Below, in pieces: positions 22,101-35,400 of a stretch of 64,000 bases of DNA. The DNA is taken from NCBI RefSeq assembly GCF_000004075.3, contig NC_026657.2, positions 27,622,408 to 27,686,407 on the forward strand. Reading direction: 5' to 3'. The notes beneath the pieces are model-generated. The model did no database searches, had not been told where the DNA came from, and saw nothing but the letters and a program-made list of their open reading frames with translations. The DNA comes from Cucumis sativus (Eukaryota; Streptophyta; Magnoliopsida; Cucurbitales; Cucurbitaceae). Position 1 is the first letter of the stretch. Each line of letters opens with the position of its first letter. The position numbers and the translations under genes are program-made.

Positions 22101-25100
22101 AAGTGTTATGCAGCATACCTTCAATTCACGTATTAGTTTTCCTTGCTTAGTTTCCCAAACCTTAATAGTACAATCCTGAGAACTGGGGCATTTGAGAAAA
22201 AACATTTTGATTTCAGAATACAAGAAAAGTTGGAAATGCGATCAGTCTTCAGAAAAATTAACTGTAGCTCAATTGCTGACTGCATAGGCAATGAATGGTA
22301 CCAAAAGTTAGCATTTCTACAGACTGAAAGAAGCAGACATTTTAGCCTTTAGTAGTACAAATTTAGTCCATGGTCAGTTATCAAACTGACTCTAAGCATG
22401 CACAGGTGTGAAGTGATTTTGTTTGCTATCAGATGTAAGAAGGTAGATCAGGCTCAAGTACACTATACGTAGATGTTCAAACTCAATGGCATCAAGAATG
22501 CTAGAATGCTTCCATAGTGGCTCCTCCCTCTCACTTTCTCACTTCATTTTTCATTTTATTTTCTTAAGTAACATAGAGAAATAAGGAACATCAGCATACC
22601 CTTTTTTCTATAGAAACAACCACTTCCATTGAGAAAAAATGAAAAAAAGGAACATCAGCATACCCTGTGTATATAACTCCATCTCCACCCCATTTGACGC
22701 AGGTTATTGCAAGAGTATGACCACTGAGACATATAACACACTTTTTCAAAGAAACATCCCATATGCGTGCATCACCATCCTTGCTAGAACTCACAAAGCG
22801 ACGGCATGGAGCACTTAAATGCAAAGGCTCCCATGAAATACCAGTAATCCATTTCTTGTGGCCCTATAACATGAGTTTCAAACATAATTAATTATTTCAC
22901 CCCAATAAACCTATAAATATAAAAATAATTTATATTTAATCATCGTTTAGGCATCAAAGAGTGATGAAAAATGCCACCATGATTTTAGGTTTTTCCTTGT
23001 CAATAAGAAAATAGAACCAATCTCTTCTGGTTGTAGGAAAAGAAACGGAGTAATAGTCTATTAACAAAAAGGAGAACAAACTAAGAGTCTCTAGTACACA
23101 ACCCTCCCCAAAGAACTACAGAAGAATGCCCTTCCAATCAATAATGATCATTAAATTATGAGGAGGTTTTAGTTACAAAAAAAATTCCTGTGGCTCAAGC
23201 ATTTCAACATTTACAGTGTATACCATTCCAACTATAATCAAACTTCTAAGCACTGTTTACCATAGAGCTTATATAAATTGTTTTGCTAACTAACAACCAA
23301 CAGCATCTAACAATATGAATAGAAAAGACAAAAAGCAACAATGAGTTGAAAATTTGAAACTTAGTGTCCTACAAATTTTTTGATATCTACAAGTGCCTAA
23401 TCCTGCTCACCCTTGGGCTAATCTCATAGGACAACCACCATACTCTACAATATTTTGTTGTCAAGAAAACATGTAGGATTTTATTCCAGATAGGTGGCCA
23501 CCAAAGTTTGATTCTAACCACGGTGTAAACATGCCCTACAACCATTAGAACATTTAAAGAGTGGAAACATGAATACGATTAAATATTCATACAATAATAA
23601 AAGCATGCAGTTGAAAACTACTGCTCCTACTATACAATCTATGAACATGCCCCCAGAGTTTATTGCTTCAAGACATAGATGCTTCAATATGACATAATTT
23701 TTAACTCCAGACAGAAAACTTGAAAGTAACTGGGTACCTAGGGTTGCACAAACAAGTTTACTCAAAGAATAAAAGGTTGAAGTGACTTCAAACAATAATA
23801 TTGGAACAGTTTGAAACCTTGCAAAGTTAAGAAGCACGGACATGGATATAAAACATAAATATGACACACCGCCATGAGTACAAGCACGAATTTTTGACAA
23901 TTCATATGTAAAAAACCTAGGACACGATCAATACAAGGAAACATTTATTATAATATACATTCTTTAAAATAAATATCATTTTTATACAAAATAAACTTCA
24001 AAGTCAATAGGTTCAATACATTTATATGTTTAAAAATGATTTTCAGGCATTTAACTCTCAAAATTTATTCAAAGTCAAGTGTTTGATATGTGATTAACAA
24101 ATTTAGGATATCCATTGTGCTAATAAGTGTTGGAGCGTTCAAGTGTCAGACATGGACATGCTAGCCAATGGTCAAACAAAGAAGAAAATAGAAAATTTCT
24201 TAGCTGCACAGAAATACATCAATAAATAAAAGTTGGGCAATGCAATGGAATTATTTCCACGATCTTTCTTTATAACTTGAAATCCACTGGTGAAATATAG
24301 AAAAAATATATCAAATTCCAGAACAAAAATACTCTTGAACAAAATAGCACACCATACAACTATAAAACTTAGAAATCGGATTTTGGTTTGTCTGGTTTGA
24401 CTCTCGGTTGGGCAAAATAGTCATCAAACTTAACAAACATTTCAAAAGTACAGTAAATTATGGGAAAAGTCTTTACAGTGAGTGGATTGCCCAATGGCTT
24501 CCCCGTCAGCGGATCCCAGCAAAAAAGTTCCCCAGCTTTGCTCCCGCTTACAAGATGCTTCCCATCAGGAGACCAAGCAATAGAAAGAACCCAATTTTTA
24601 TGCCCTGGGAGAAAGGAAAAACTTCCTGACTACAGCTTGATGTGTAGAAACTATGGATATTAATAAATGGCAAAGCAAACTAGTTCAAAAATGAAAAGAA
24701 AAAGAAAAAGAAAACACACAAAAAAGAACAAAAACAAAAATATGGCATTTTTCAAACCAAGGGCAGTGCCATAACAAAAATCCACATATGAACCACTATG
24801 ATACAAAGTAGACATCTTTTACCCTCTAGGAATGACAAATATATACATATATACATCATATACCTTGAAGGAAGATTTGCATTGAATAAAATTAATAATA
24901 AAATTAAGTTTTGATATAGTATATTCAAAAGCTTCAATATCAGGCTAACAACTTAGCTGCATAGATGTGTTTCTTACCTGTACAGGTGAACAACGGTGTT
25001 TGCGTATTAAGGTCCCATAGTCGAACTGTAGTGTCACCTGAACCACTTGCCAACTGGCGTCCATCAGGGCTAAAAGAAACAGAAAGAACAGCTTCAGCAT

Positions 25101-28100
25101 GACCTGAAGAAAAGTACAATGGGCTGATTAAACCTTCACAACAATAACCATATATAACTTAAAAAATAGGGAAACACAAAACGTACCAGAAATTGTTGCC
25201 GAACATCGACTAACAGGACGTATACGGAATACTGCTTGTGGCTGATAAACTACAGTAAGCACCTTTTCAACAGAAACTGCAGATATGTTCAAGAGAAGAA
25301 ACTAAGCCCACGAGCCATAAAAATGAATTTTACCACCATTGAATGTAATCGATGGATAACTTTGTTGGAAAACGCTTTTTCAAGCAATCAATTACCTTTG
25401 TTCTTCTCTAAGTAGGCCCCAAGTGAAACAGTAAGCTCCTGATCAGATATGTAAAAAGCATACGGTAGCTTCTCCTCCTAAACAATTTCAAAACAATCTA
25501 TTATTTTGGTATCAAACAACACCAAAATCTTTGGCATCAATGACAAAGTCATTTATGTAATTATTATCTTGGTCTTCATTCTTCTTCACTAGAGTCCTTT
25601 TATCTCATTAAACTCCTCTTGTGGCCTTAGTTTTTTTAGATGCTCTTCTACTTTTTCGTTCTTTATTTTCTTTTCTTTTTCTTTATGAAAGTTGGCTTTC
25701 CATAAATGAATAAATATATAATGAAGATAGAGAAGGGTTAAGTCCTTGATGATTACGAGAAGTTGAATTATCAAAAGCTAAAATACTTCGAAAATATGTG
25801 CAACTAGTTTCATTTTAGGAATAAGAAAGGGAAAATATTTCCCCACTAGCAACCTACCAATTACATCGTTCCAGAGAAATTTAAATTATCAAACTATTGT
25901 TGTGACCTCTGAGAACTTTTTAATTCATAATTCACATTCCTCCGACCCAAAAATAGGAACCTCTTAAAACCAATTCAAAACATTCCAGACCGCTTGATAT
26001 TCAAAATTCAGCTAGTCCCAATTCAATAAAGCACCTTGTATCTGTTATCTAATAGGGGTTAAGAAACCTATTGGAAGGTTAGAAGGTTACGAGTCAGTTA
26101 CTTTCTGTTCAAAAGAAGTTATAACCAAAGGGTTATTATAAATGCCCATTTCTTGTATCCATAATTATCCCTATGAATAAATAACATTTTCACAATTAGT
26201 GAAAGATTATACGGTATAAGATCTTTTTTCGACCTGGGCATTCTGTTTATGGCTTCCACGTCTGATACTCAACCAAGAGAAATCTAGTCTCCTCTATTCA
26301 TTCTCACCAACGCTGCAGTCTCACCTCTATACAACTTGATTCATCCAACTATGTCCTTTGGAAGTTTCAATTCTTCTCCATGTTGAAAGCATACGAACTC
26401 TGAGTTCGTTGATGGTTCGAATATAGCTCGGACCGTCAGGATTGCTGTCCAGGCAACTACTTCTGGCAAACCATCATCATCAACCTCCACTACTTCTATG
26501 GTTGCGAATCCAATATATGATGATTGGATTGCTGAGGATAAGCTCTCATGACGTTAGTCAATGTAACACTATCTCCTGAGAAGCCCTAGCATATATTTTT
26601 TGATGCACTTCGTCCTATGAGTTATGGACTACACTCAAAAAACATTATTCTTCCAATTCTCAATCAAATATCGTTACGCTGAAGACAAATACAGTCCGTC
26701 GCGAAGAAAACTGATGAATCCATTGATTTGTATGTTAAGTGTATTAAAGAAATTAAAGATGAACTGACAAATGTTTCGATTACTACTCTTGATGAAGACC
26801 TGCTAATTTATGCGTTGAATGGTCTCCCTGATGAATATAATACTTTTTGCACGTCAATGAGAACTCGTTCACAATCAGTTTCCTTCTCTGAACTTCATAG
26901 CCTGATGAAAGCTGAAGAATCCACTATTCCTAAACAGACCAAAAGAGAAGAAATTCCCTTTCATGGCTGCAAATCTTGGATGGGACTCAAGGCAACATGA
27001 TGTCAAAAATGTCTTTCTACGTGGAAAACTTAAAGAAGAAGTCTCTTTGCAACAACCTCAAGGATTTGTTCAACAACCAAATCTTGTGTGCAAGCTGCAA
27101 AAGTCTCTATTTGGTCTCAAACAACCTCCAAGGGCTTGGTTCGAATGCTTTACCTCTCATTTGTGAACTTTGGGATTTGTTGCTTCAATGGCTGATTCAT
27201 CTCTATTCATTTGAAAGGTTGGACCATCTATTACCTATCTTCTTCTATATGTTCACGACATAATTGTGACAGGAAATGATGCCCATTACAGCTACTCTGT
27301 TGAGTCAATTAAAACTACAATTTGATATGACTGACTTGGGACTTGAAGTACTACAAACTACAGCCGTTATATCTGTTACACAGACAAAATATACAAAAGA
27401 TGTCCTTCAACGTTTCAGTATGACTGGTTGTGAAACGTGCAACACTCCTATATCTCTCTCACACTCAACTGATATCACTGCTACAAAGCATATCATACCA
27501 TGATTGTAGTATTGCAGTATTTGACATTTACTAGACTTGATATTGCTTATACAGTCAGTCATTTATCTCAGTATATGCACTCTCCAAACCTGAGTCACCT
27601 AACAGCAGCCAAAAGAGTTCTTCTTACCTTGCTGGAACATCAACTCATGGTCTACTGTTCAAGAAATTTTCAACTGGTTTGAACATAAATGCATTTTCAG
27701 ATTCAGATTGGGCAGGCAACACATTAGATCAACGGTCAACAAATGGGTTTGCTATTTTTCTTGGTGAAAATCCAATCTCTTGGGTTGATAAGAAACAAAG
27801 TACAGTATCCAGAAGCTGAATATTGTGCTTTTTAGCCTTTACTGCTGCCGATCTCTATTGGATACGTCTACTACTCTGTGACTTACAAATATTTGGTAAC
27901 CATCGTCCTCTTCTTTGATATGATAATAAATCAAAAATTCAGTTGGCTCACGATCCAGTTTTTCATGGAAGAACAACGCATATAAAAGTTTATTTTCATT
28001 TTATAAGAGAAAAAATCGTTCGAAAAGACATGCCTTCAACATGTTCCAACACAATTACAACTGGATTACATTCTTACAAAACCATTGACTTGTAAACATT

Positions 28101-28568
28101 TTTATTTTTTGCGATCCAAACTTATGACTCAAGTGTCATAAATTTGAGGGAGGATGTTATCTAATAAAGGTTACGAAACCTGTTAGAAAATTATTAATCG
28201 GTTTCTTTCTGTTTAAAAGAAGTTATAACCAATTGGGTTATTACAAATGCCCATTTCTTCTATCCATAATTATCACTTTGAATAAAAAAAACAGTTCCAC
28301 AATTAGTGAAAGATTATAATATCGACGATCAAACAATTTTTTTTTAAAAAAAAAAAGAGCCAGTTTCCTCGAAACTTAATAAGAAAAGGTTGGTGTTAAC
28401 GAAGCTTACATTGCTGAGTAGCTTATTGACCATCTGCTGAAGTTGCTGAGGCCCTGCATTTTGGGGAAGATACATGGGAGCTCCCAAAGGAGTGCCTTCG
28501 GGGTCCGTCAAGAGGATCATGACATTGTTGGTTGTTTCCCTATGCTCTATATCCATCTCGGTAGCCAT
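19174..28568 (-). CDS. NLE: Notchless-like WD40 ribosome assembly factor
   Basis: Homologue of yeast Rsa4, human NLE1 and plant NLE: a nucleolar WD40 protein that is pulled by the MIDASIN/Rea1 ATPase during 60S subunit maturation. Thirteen exons, minus strand: 28568-28410, 25477-25396, 25276-25187, 25103-24978, 24604-24477, 22863-22664, 22182-22119, 21762-21652, 20938-20801, 20012-19870, 19794-19740, 19408-19352, 19257-19174. Product 478 aa, matching the plant family. Residues 15-80 form the NLE domain ([27 protein letters not shown]). The remainder is an eight-bladed propeller with repeats such as [59 protein letters not shown] and [11 protein letters not shown] at the very C terminus. Exon 7 uses the acceptor CCCCAG, giving [11 protein letters not shown]. 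Start ATG 28566-28568 has GCC context (TCC ATG GCT); the in-frame upstream TTG is ignored. Intron 1 (2.93 kb) holds a copia element in opposite orientation; splice sites look intact. Confidence 0.94.
26043..26211 (+). repeat. 5' LTR of the copia element
   Basis: About 169 bp. It aligns over its length with the 3' LTR at 28155-28318, sharing AAAAGAAGTTATAACCAA, AATGCCCATTTCTT and CACAATTAGTGAAAGATTATA. The two copies differ at many sites and by small indels, so the insertion is not recent. Confidence 0.85.
28155..28318 (+). repeat. 3' LTR of the copia element
   Basis: About 164 bp, directly preceded by the polypurine tract ATTTGAGGGAGGA and followed by ATATC, the presumed target duplication. 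It is close to NLE exon 1 (exon ends at 28410), leaving about 90 bp of intron on that side. Confidence 0.85.
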
Positions 28569-28677
28569 GGATGACTTAGTTTCAAGCAACTGCGGAATTC
28601 AGGAACAAAGAGAAGGGAAATTTGAGCACAGTGTCTGCGAGCAAAATTGGAGCAAGCGAGTTTGAGGGTTTTGGGTT

Positions 28678-28710
28678 TTAGGGTTTTCAAATGGGGGATG
28701 TTTTATATAT
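28678..28710 (-). promoter_or_regulatory. NLE core promoter: telo-box and TATA box
   Basis: On the sense (minus) strand a TATATATAAAA box lies at 28700-28710, and AAACCCTAA, a perfect telo-box, follows at 28686-28678 with a second AAACCC just downstream. They lie 110-145 bp before the ATG. Telo-boxes are known to mark promoters of plant ribosomal-protein and ribosome-biogenesis genes, which fits NLE. Spacing places transcription start near 28675, by inference. Confidence 0.6.
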
Positions 28711-28999
28711 ACATCCATACTTTTCGATGAGAATCATTTTATGCTAAATTGGAGAGAAATATAAAATATTAGGGCCAAATTCCAAAACCGGTCCTAACTA
28801 TTCAAATTTAAAAATCGACCCCTCCAGAGGCCGTTTGGATTGAAGGATGGAAATAACATTGTTAAGAATAAATTATACCTCAAAATAGGATGTCATTCAA
28901 TTAATTATAAATATGTTTGATTGTGCCCTAAATGTTATCAACTTTTTCTATGAATGATAAAGGAATTTTTTCAATAATAAACTATTTATACTCGATAGA
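28711..28999. other. Upstream region of NLE
   Basis: AT-rich non-coding DNA. CAGAGGCCGTTTGGATTGAAGG near 28825 resembles the end of a plant DNA-transposon miniature element, but I could not find a matching inverted end, so it is not called. Confidence 0.3.
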
Positions 29000-30463
29000 A
29001 TGGATCTTTTTTAAAAATAATATAAAATTTTAAACATATGTCAAAATAGATTGAGTGCAAAACTATTTTTAAAAGTAGGTGGGTTGAGGTGAAGTCGTGT
29101 ACTCCATGCATAGACTCCATATATTCTATTTTTTTCCTTACTTTTATATATATATTACATTGGAGTCCACATTTTTTTATTTTCTCATTATTTATATAAG
29201 TGGGTCTCACACATTTCAGGTTTTCTCATTATTTATATATACATACTCACATATAATATAATATATATATTAAACATTCAAATTCTAAAAATATATTTCT
29301 TTTTATTAAATTAATTTATTATTTTTTTACATATATTTAAATATCTCAATCTTCAATTTTTCTTATTAATTTTTTTTAATTTAATTTAATTATTACTTAA
29401 TGGAAATTATACACTTTTTTTTCCAATTTTCAATATTTTTTAAATCCAAATATTAACAAAAATATGTTATTAAAAAATATATTATACAAATAAAAATAGT
29501 AATAATAATAATTAAAAGAAGTCAAAGTTACTCAAAACAATAATAATAATAATAAATGATGCACGTTACTAATTGAATAAAAAAAATTAATGTGTGTATA
29601 TTATATATATATTAAATATCTCAATCTTCAATGTTTTTTATTAATTCATATTTTCTAATTTAATTTAATTATTTCTTAACCAAAATTATATATATCTTTT
29701 TCTAATTTTCTGTTTAAAAATATATTTATTAACAAAAATATGTTATTAAAAAATATATTAAACAAAACAAAATAATAATAATAGTTGAAAGAAGTTGAAA
29801 CTTACCCTAAAAATAATAATAATAACAAATTATTCGCTAAATTTTTTAAATTTAGTTTATAATCGAACCAATTCTTGTTTTTTTCCTTTTGTCATAAACA
29901 TGAATTTTTTTTATTCAATTAACAATGTGCATAGGTAGATACAAGTGTTATTATTTTTTCTTTTTTGAGTAATTTCAACTTCTCACAATTATTATTATTA
30001 CTATTTTTATTTGTTTAATATATTTTTAATAACATGTTTGGTTAATATATGAGTTTTTTAAAAAAAATTAAAAATGGGAAGAAAAAAAGATAGGTATAAT
30101 TTTGATTAAGAAATAATTAAATTAAATTATAAAAATGAATTTAATAAGAAAAGTTGAAGATGGAAGATTGTGATATTTAAATATATATATTAATTAATTA
30201 ATTTAATAAAGAAATATATTTTTAGAATTTGAATGTTTAATATTTATATTATTACATGTGGGTATATATATATAAATAATGAGAAAAAAGTGAAATGTGT
30301 GGGATCCACGTATATACAAATAATAAAAAAATAAAAAAAATGTGAGACCTCGTGTAATATATATATATAATAGAAGATGTGTGATTGTTTTTTAAAAATA
30401 GTTTTGCACCCAACCTATTTTTGACGTATGTTTCAAATTTTACATTATTTTTTAAAAAGTATC
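29000..30463. repeat. 1.46-kb fold-back (large inverted repeat) element
   Basis: Left arm about 29000-29590 and right arm about 29890-30463 are imperfect reverse complements along nearly their whole length. Outer ends match as GGATxTTTTT..AAAATAAT, and GTGCAAAACTATTTTTAAAA of the left arm is recovered exactly by reversing the right arm near 30393-30412. Further inward, GTGGGTCTCACACATTT pairs with the reverse of AAATGTGTGGGATCCAC, and GTTACTAATTGAATAAAA pairs with the reverse of TTTTATTCAATTAACAA-type sequence. Inside the spacer, a segment of about 225 bp from the left arm (29331-29555) recurs as a direct copy starting near 29604. No transposase frame is present. It could be a MITE, a Foldback-type element or a collapsed nested duplication. 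It lies between the NLE promoter and the 3' end of the first SMT1 gene. Confidence 0.75.
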
Positions 30464-32485
30464 CTCGTAAAACAAAACCACACTAAAAAGTGATAAAAAT
30501 TATTAAACTTGATTGTTCTATAAAATGTAAAGATTTTGAAAAGTAGCACAGTTTTGGTTTTACTTTTATAAAGTACTACATTTTTAAAAAACTTGTAAAA
30601 CTATTCTTCTCAATCTAATATCGGGACAATCTCGAGTGAGAGTCAACATTGCATCGAGATGTCATGAGATAAGGGCTTTACATATATCTGGAGTTAAATT
30701 TCGGGACTCCTTCAACGAATCTTGGAGAAATTTTATCGATCTCGTCCGAGATTTCTCGTCTGATGAAATTGCTTAGATTCATCGAAATAGACCATGTGCA
30801 TCGACGTCAAATATAGTTCTACATCCATCTACAACATAAAACCAACAACAAAATTTTCCATCCGCCTCATATTTCCAAAAAAAAAAAAAAAAAACACTAT
30901 AACATAACCTAAAATCTAACCCTTAACGATTGTCTAAAGTTTTTAGTTTTTAGTTTTTTCTCTTTGGATCTCCAAATTCAAAGTTCGTGAATCATCTCGG
31001 TATCAAGATTGGTCGAGATTGACACTAAAATTTCCCTAATTTAAATTAATTAATTTTAATAAATATATAAAATAAAATAAGGCATTAAAGGAGAAATGAT
31101 AGTGGAGAAGAAGAAAAAACATTTGAAACATTTTTTAAATTACAAAAAGAGTACGATTAGTTTACTGTTTGTAAGTATATCATATCAAACACATTTGAAA
31201 CATTTTTTAAATTAAAAACAAATTCCCCAACCAAACCTTGGAAAATATGAAATACACTAATTTGCTTTTTTAAATTCATCGTTTTAAATTGCCTACCAAA
31301 TAGGTCCTTACATATTCCAATCTTCACCTTCACACCTTAAACTAAAAGAAAAATTGAAATTATTAATAAGGAAAAATAAATAATATTACTTTTTTAGTAT
31401 ATATTACATTGTTATGTCACCACTAAATTTAATATTCATGAAGAGGAGAAATTGATTTAAAAAACCAATACTTTTCAACATACTTTACCTAACACAAAAA
31501 TAACAAAAATTTAAAACGAGTGTGTATGTATTCCATAACCTTTATTGTCATACTTTTCAACATACTTTATGAAGCCATCTTATTCAAACTTTTAATTTAC
31601 ATAAAATTAAATAACCTCCATTGAAATAAATGACTCAATTAACAACCTCTCTCATTTGTCTTACATTGATGGTGTTATTATTGTACTAAGGTTCTTCTCT
31701 CATATTTACTTCAATTATTACTATAGGTTTTCATATATCCTTCAACTATAAAACTAATAAATAATTGACCAAAACACATGGACTATAAATGTGGTTTCAT
31801 ACTATTTCTTAGTATTAGATTTGGAAAATTTTGTAGTGAACAATATACTTTTGTTATGTAGTTTTTACAAATACTTTATTGAACAAGTTACAGCAGACCG
31901 TAACAGATACAAAAATAACATTAGAAAAATAGTCAAATGATGGTTCATTGCCTGAGTTCACAAGCAATTAGATATCGATGTAGAAAGCAAAATTAAGACC
32001 AACCTCTATAGATACTTCAAATAATTTCATTCGTCTTTTGAGATCTATAACTAAGAAAATTTTATGTCTAGTTCACATTTTCTACGGTGTATAGTATACC
32101 GATAATCGACAGAACAAACGGTGAAGAATGAGCCAGAAAACCTTGTTAGAAAAGGAATAAACATCAAAATTGCCAAAAGAAGAAGAACATCCCACATAAG
32201 ACTAGAAAGAAACTAATTTATTGCATAAACAGAAGAAACATGAAACTGAAAGCAGAAAGGCTGAGACTAATCATCTCCGTAGAAACCAGGATGACCCACT
32301 TGAAACTAATTCCAGAGAAGCAAAAAGCAACTTTACCCCCCACACCAAAAAGGAAAAGAAAAAGAAAAAGAAAAAAAAAAAAGATCTAAAATGGTTAAAT
32401 TAAGCCAAAAACATATTCTTCAGGGTGACTGCAAAAACTCCATAACTGAGTAGCAACAGCAAATAAGTTAATATGCATTGTCAAA
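30464..32485. other. Intergenic between fold-back element and SMT1 copy A
   Basis: AT-rich DNA without genes. ACATTTGAAACATTTTTTAA occurs twice (near 31121 and 31190), and ACTTTTCAACATACTTTA occurs twice (near 31469 and 31550). Both look like small local duplications. The last few hundred bases should be the 3' untranslated region of SMT1 copy A; the Lys-rich open frame at 32221-32403 is low-complexity. Confidence 0.5.
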
Positions 32486-35400
32486 CTACTCAGTGGCTGA
32501 AAGTGGCTTCCGCGCTAAGAAGAAATACATTGGTGTAAATATCTCTTTCCTGAAAACATTAAGAAGGCATCGTATGAGCAGCTTGCACAAGTTAAATGAA
32601 CTAACATTGTGGATAAAGTATAAGAGAGACATACGATATGCTTTCAATTGTATTGATATCAGAAGAACATTTTGGAGTTAGGATCTTAAGCACTATCCAC
32701 CAGAAAAAAAGTTCCTCAGTCAATCAAATACTCATTAGTCAATTCTTTCACCCTACTTTATTAATCTACCAAAAGCTTGGTATTCTCCCTCGCTCCCTGA
32801 GGCTCTTTGCTTCAAACACAACCTGAATCTAGCTCACCTTTCGAGAGGGAGGCAGATAATAAGGAAGATTAGGACTATTTTGTATGCTTTCAGAGAATGT
32901 TTCCTTTATGAACCAAAATTAGAAGGATGGATGGACCAAGATCTATCATGGTACCAAGGAAATAATATACCATTGTCAGTTTCAAGGGCAGGGTGAAAAA
33001 GGAGGATGGGATTGCTCCTAGCTCATCTTAGATTAAAACAATTTTATTAAATACTTAAGATTTTAAAATGTTATCTCTAATTTACCCTCCCCTGTATAAA
33101 AAAGTTAGGGTCTATCTAATGTAAGAAGAAAGGATTAATGAACTTTCAGGAAAAGGGTGCCAAATCTAGCATGTTAACAGACAGAATTTCAAGAGCATTT
33201 TAAGGTTTACTCACTTTCCACCCTCAACAAGCCCTTCAGCAGCTTTCTCTAGAAAGTCTTGAACTCTTTGGCTACCCTTGGGGGCAAGTCGAATGAACTC
33301 CAATGCTTTGACCTACAAAAAGAATCAACTCAGTGCTTGTTAGCCTCATCCTGAAACCCATATGTACTTGGTAAAATAATAAGGTTCTTTCCTTCACGTT
33401 TGATTGTCGATAAAAGACAACTCGTCCAGGTTACATTTGATAAAGCTTACCATATTTTTAGTAATGAAACGACCAAGGGCTGTTAGACGGAAGCTACTCA
33501 GTGAAAAATGGCTTTTGTCTAAAGGCAAGTACCACGGAAGAGGCGAATTTTCAGCAAGATCTTTCTCCCAAATAACCTGGTGTCATGTGCCCATGAAAAT
33601 GAGATCATTGCTTTTAAGCCATAATGATGGTGTCCCTCATTAAAGTAGAAACTAATAATACATGGGGTTGTTTTCCAACTAACCTCAAAGCCTGCTTGCT
33701 TTAAAGCTTCAAGGCATTTTCCTGTCATCCTGATATCTGGAAGACCATCACCAATCTCAATTTCTGCCTGCAGAATCCGAACTTGGTCAATGTAATTCGT
33801 ATAGCATCAAAAGATATGCTAAATACAAGGGACGAAGCTGAATTACCTTTATCTTTTGATGTTCTTGATTATTTGGATCAAAAGCATCAGTCATACACCA
33901 TTCATAAGCAGCAAAATGTTGGCCAGGCTTCAGTACTCTATAAATTTCCTTGTAGCACCCGTACTGCCAGACCAGAAAAAAAGTCAAGCTAAGATGGTAA
34001 AACACAATATTCATGCCAGATCAGCAATTACTGCCGTAAAACTGCAAAATGAAATTAACATGTCAGAATGTATTTTTAGGGCTTACTGCGTCTGGTGCAT
34101 GACAAGTAGCTTCAATTGCATATACTGCATCAAATGAATTGTCAGGAAATGGCATTTTCATGAAGTCGGCCTGCATCATTGAGAAAATGAATAAAATAAT
34201 AACCTTTGGAACATAGCAGTTCGTCTTTGCTCTTCTAAAAAAATACAAACAAACTAAATTTGTCAACAAACAGAATTTTCAAAGACTACACATAACCTAC
34301 AAAAACCAACCTTGACAAAGTCACAAGTCCTGTCCACTTTTGCAACGCGATTCAATTCCTGAGGAAGTAAAGGCAAAACAAAAGGGATTATCTTACTGAA
34401 GAGCTTGATAAGAACACAATAATAGCAAAATAGTAATTATGACAATGAGGTAATGAAAAAGGTAAACGATAAAATTTAACTAAATTTTACAACCAGTAGT
34501 AAGATATTTCTAAGAAACAATGTTCCTGACATCTTTGATCAAAGGATAAGGAATGGGGAAAAACTACCTTTCCTCTTGAAATCTGGTACTCATTGTTGTT
34601 CAATCCAGTAACTGAAGTATAACTGCAACAGAGTGTCATATGATAAGAGATACTTACCAAAAAAGTAAATGTACAACAAAAGGTTCAGAATTAAATATAC
34701 TCGATCAGCATTGAAGGGCTCAGTTGAGCCTGTTAACCATGCAGTTGTTAGAATTATTATAATTCCAATTCAGGATAGGTAGCATGATATTTACTTTAGC
34801 ATCAATCATCAATCAAAGGCAAAAAGAAAACTGAAAGTTAGTGAATGCATCACACCTAAATCTCGCAATTTCTCTAAGTGGTCCACCAATTCCACATCCA
34901 ACATCCAACACCTGGAATCTAGACAAAGTTATTCTCCATAGTTTGAAAAAAATGCAGAAAATTTCTCAATCTTTGTATGGAAAACCACAAACCTTATATC
35001 CAGGTTTCAAATCTAATTGCAAAGCAAGAAAGTGCTCGTGCCTCTTAATGCTCTCCCGCAGAGATTCGCCTTTCCATCTAGAGTGGAAAATATGCACGTT
35101 TAGATTTGAGATTGAAAAAAACAGAGACACATTCTGGTCTGTCGAATGCAGGAGGAGGAAGATAGTACGTCATACCTAGGTGCAAAATGGAACGACTCGC
35201 CCCAACCAAACTCGTAAAAGCTTGTGACAAGATCATAGTATTTATTAACCTGTAGAAATACATGTTACACAGCCTTGTAAAAATGATAAAAGGGGTCAGA
35301 AGCATAAAAAAGAAAGATAATGAGAACAGCAATCTTCTCTTACCATGTCAGTGTAGTTAGCTTTTCTCTCCTCTTCTTCACCTCCATAACAGACATGGTA

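Larger units (their letters stand above)
26043..28318 (+). mobile_element. Internally deleted Ty1-copia LTR retrotransposon
   Basis: A non-autonomous copia-type element inside NLE intron 1, opposite to the gene. Two short LTRs bound it (26043-26211 and 28155-28318), both opening TGTTATCTAATA. A degenerate primer-binding site, GGTATAAGATC, follows the left LTR; a purine tract GAGGGAGGA precedes the right one. The flanks GTATC and ATATC are a near-matching 5-bp target duplication. Internal remnants in order: a UBN2-type gag piece (26700-26940, with [15 protein letters not shown]), then directly the middle of reverse transcriptase ([28 protein letters not shown]), the polymerase motif, and RNase H ([20 protein letters not shown]). 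Zinc knuckle, protease and integrase are missing, and several stops and frameshifts occur. The usual YVDD is YVHD, so the element is dead. Confidence 0.88.

Noticed and set aside
23514-23944. 128-aa minus-strand open frame in NLE intron 5
   Set aside because: Lies wholly within an intron with well-supported splice sites on both sides and shows no domain.
32221-32403. Lys-rich 60-aa open frame
   Set aside because: Arises from an AAG/AAA-rich tract in the 3' region of SMT1 copy A.
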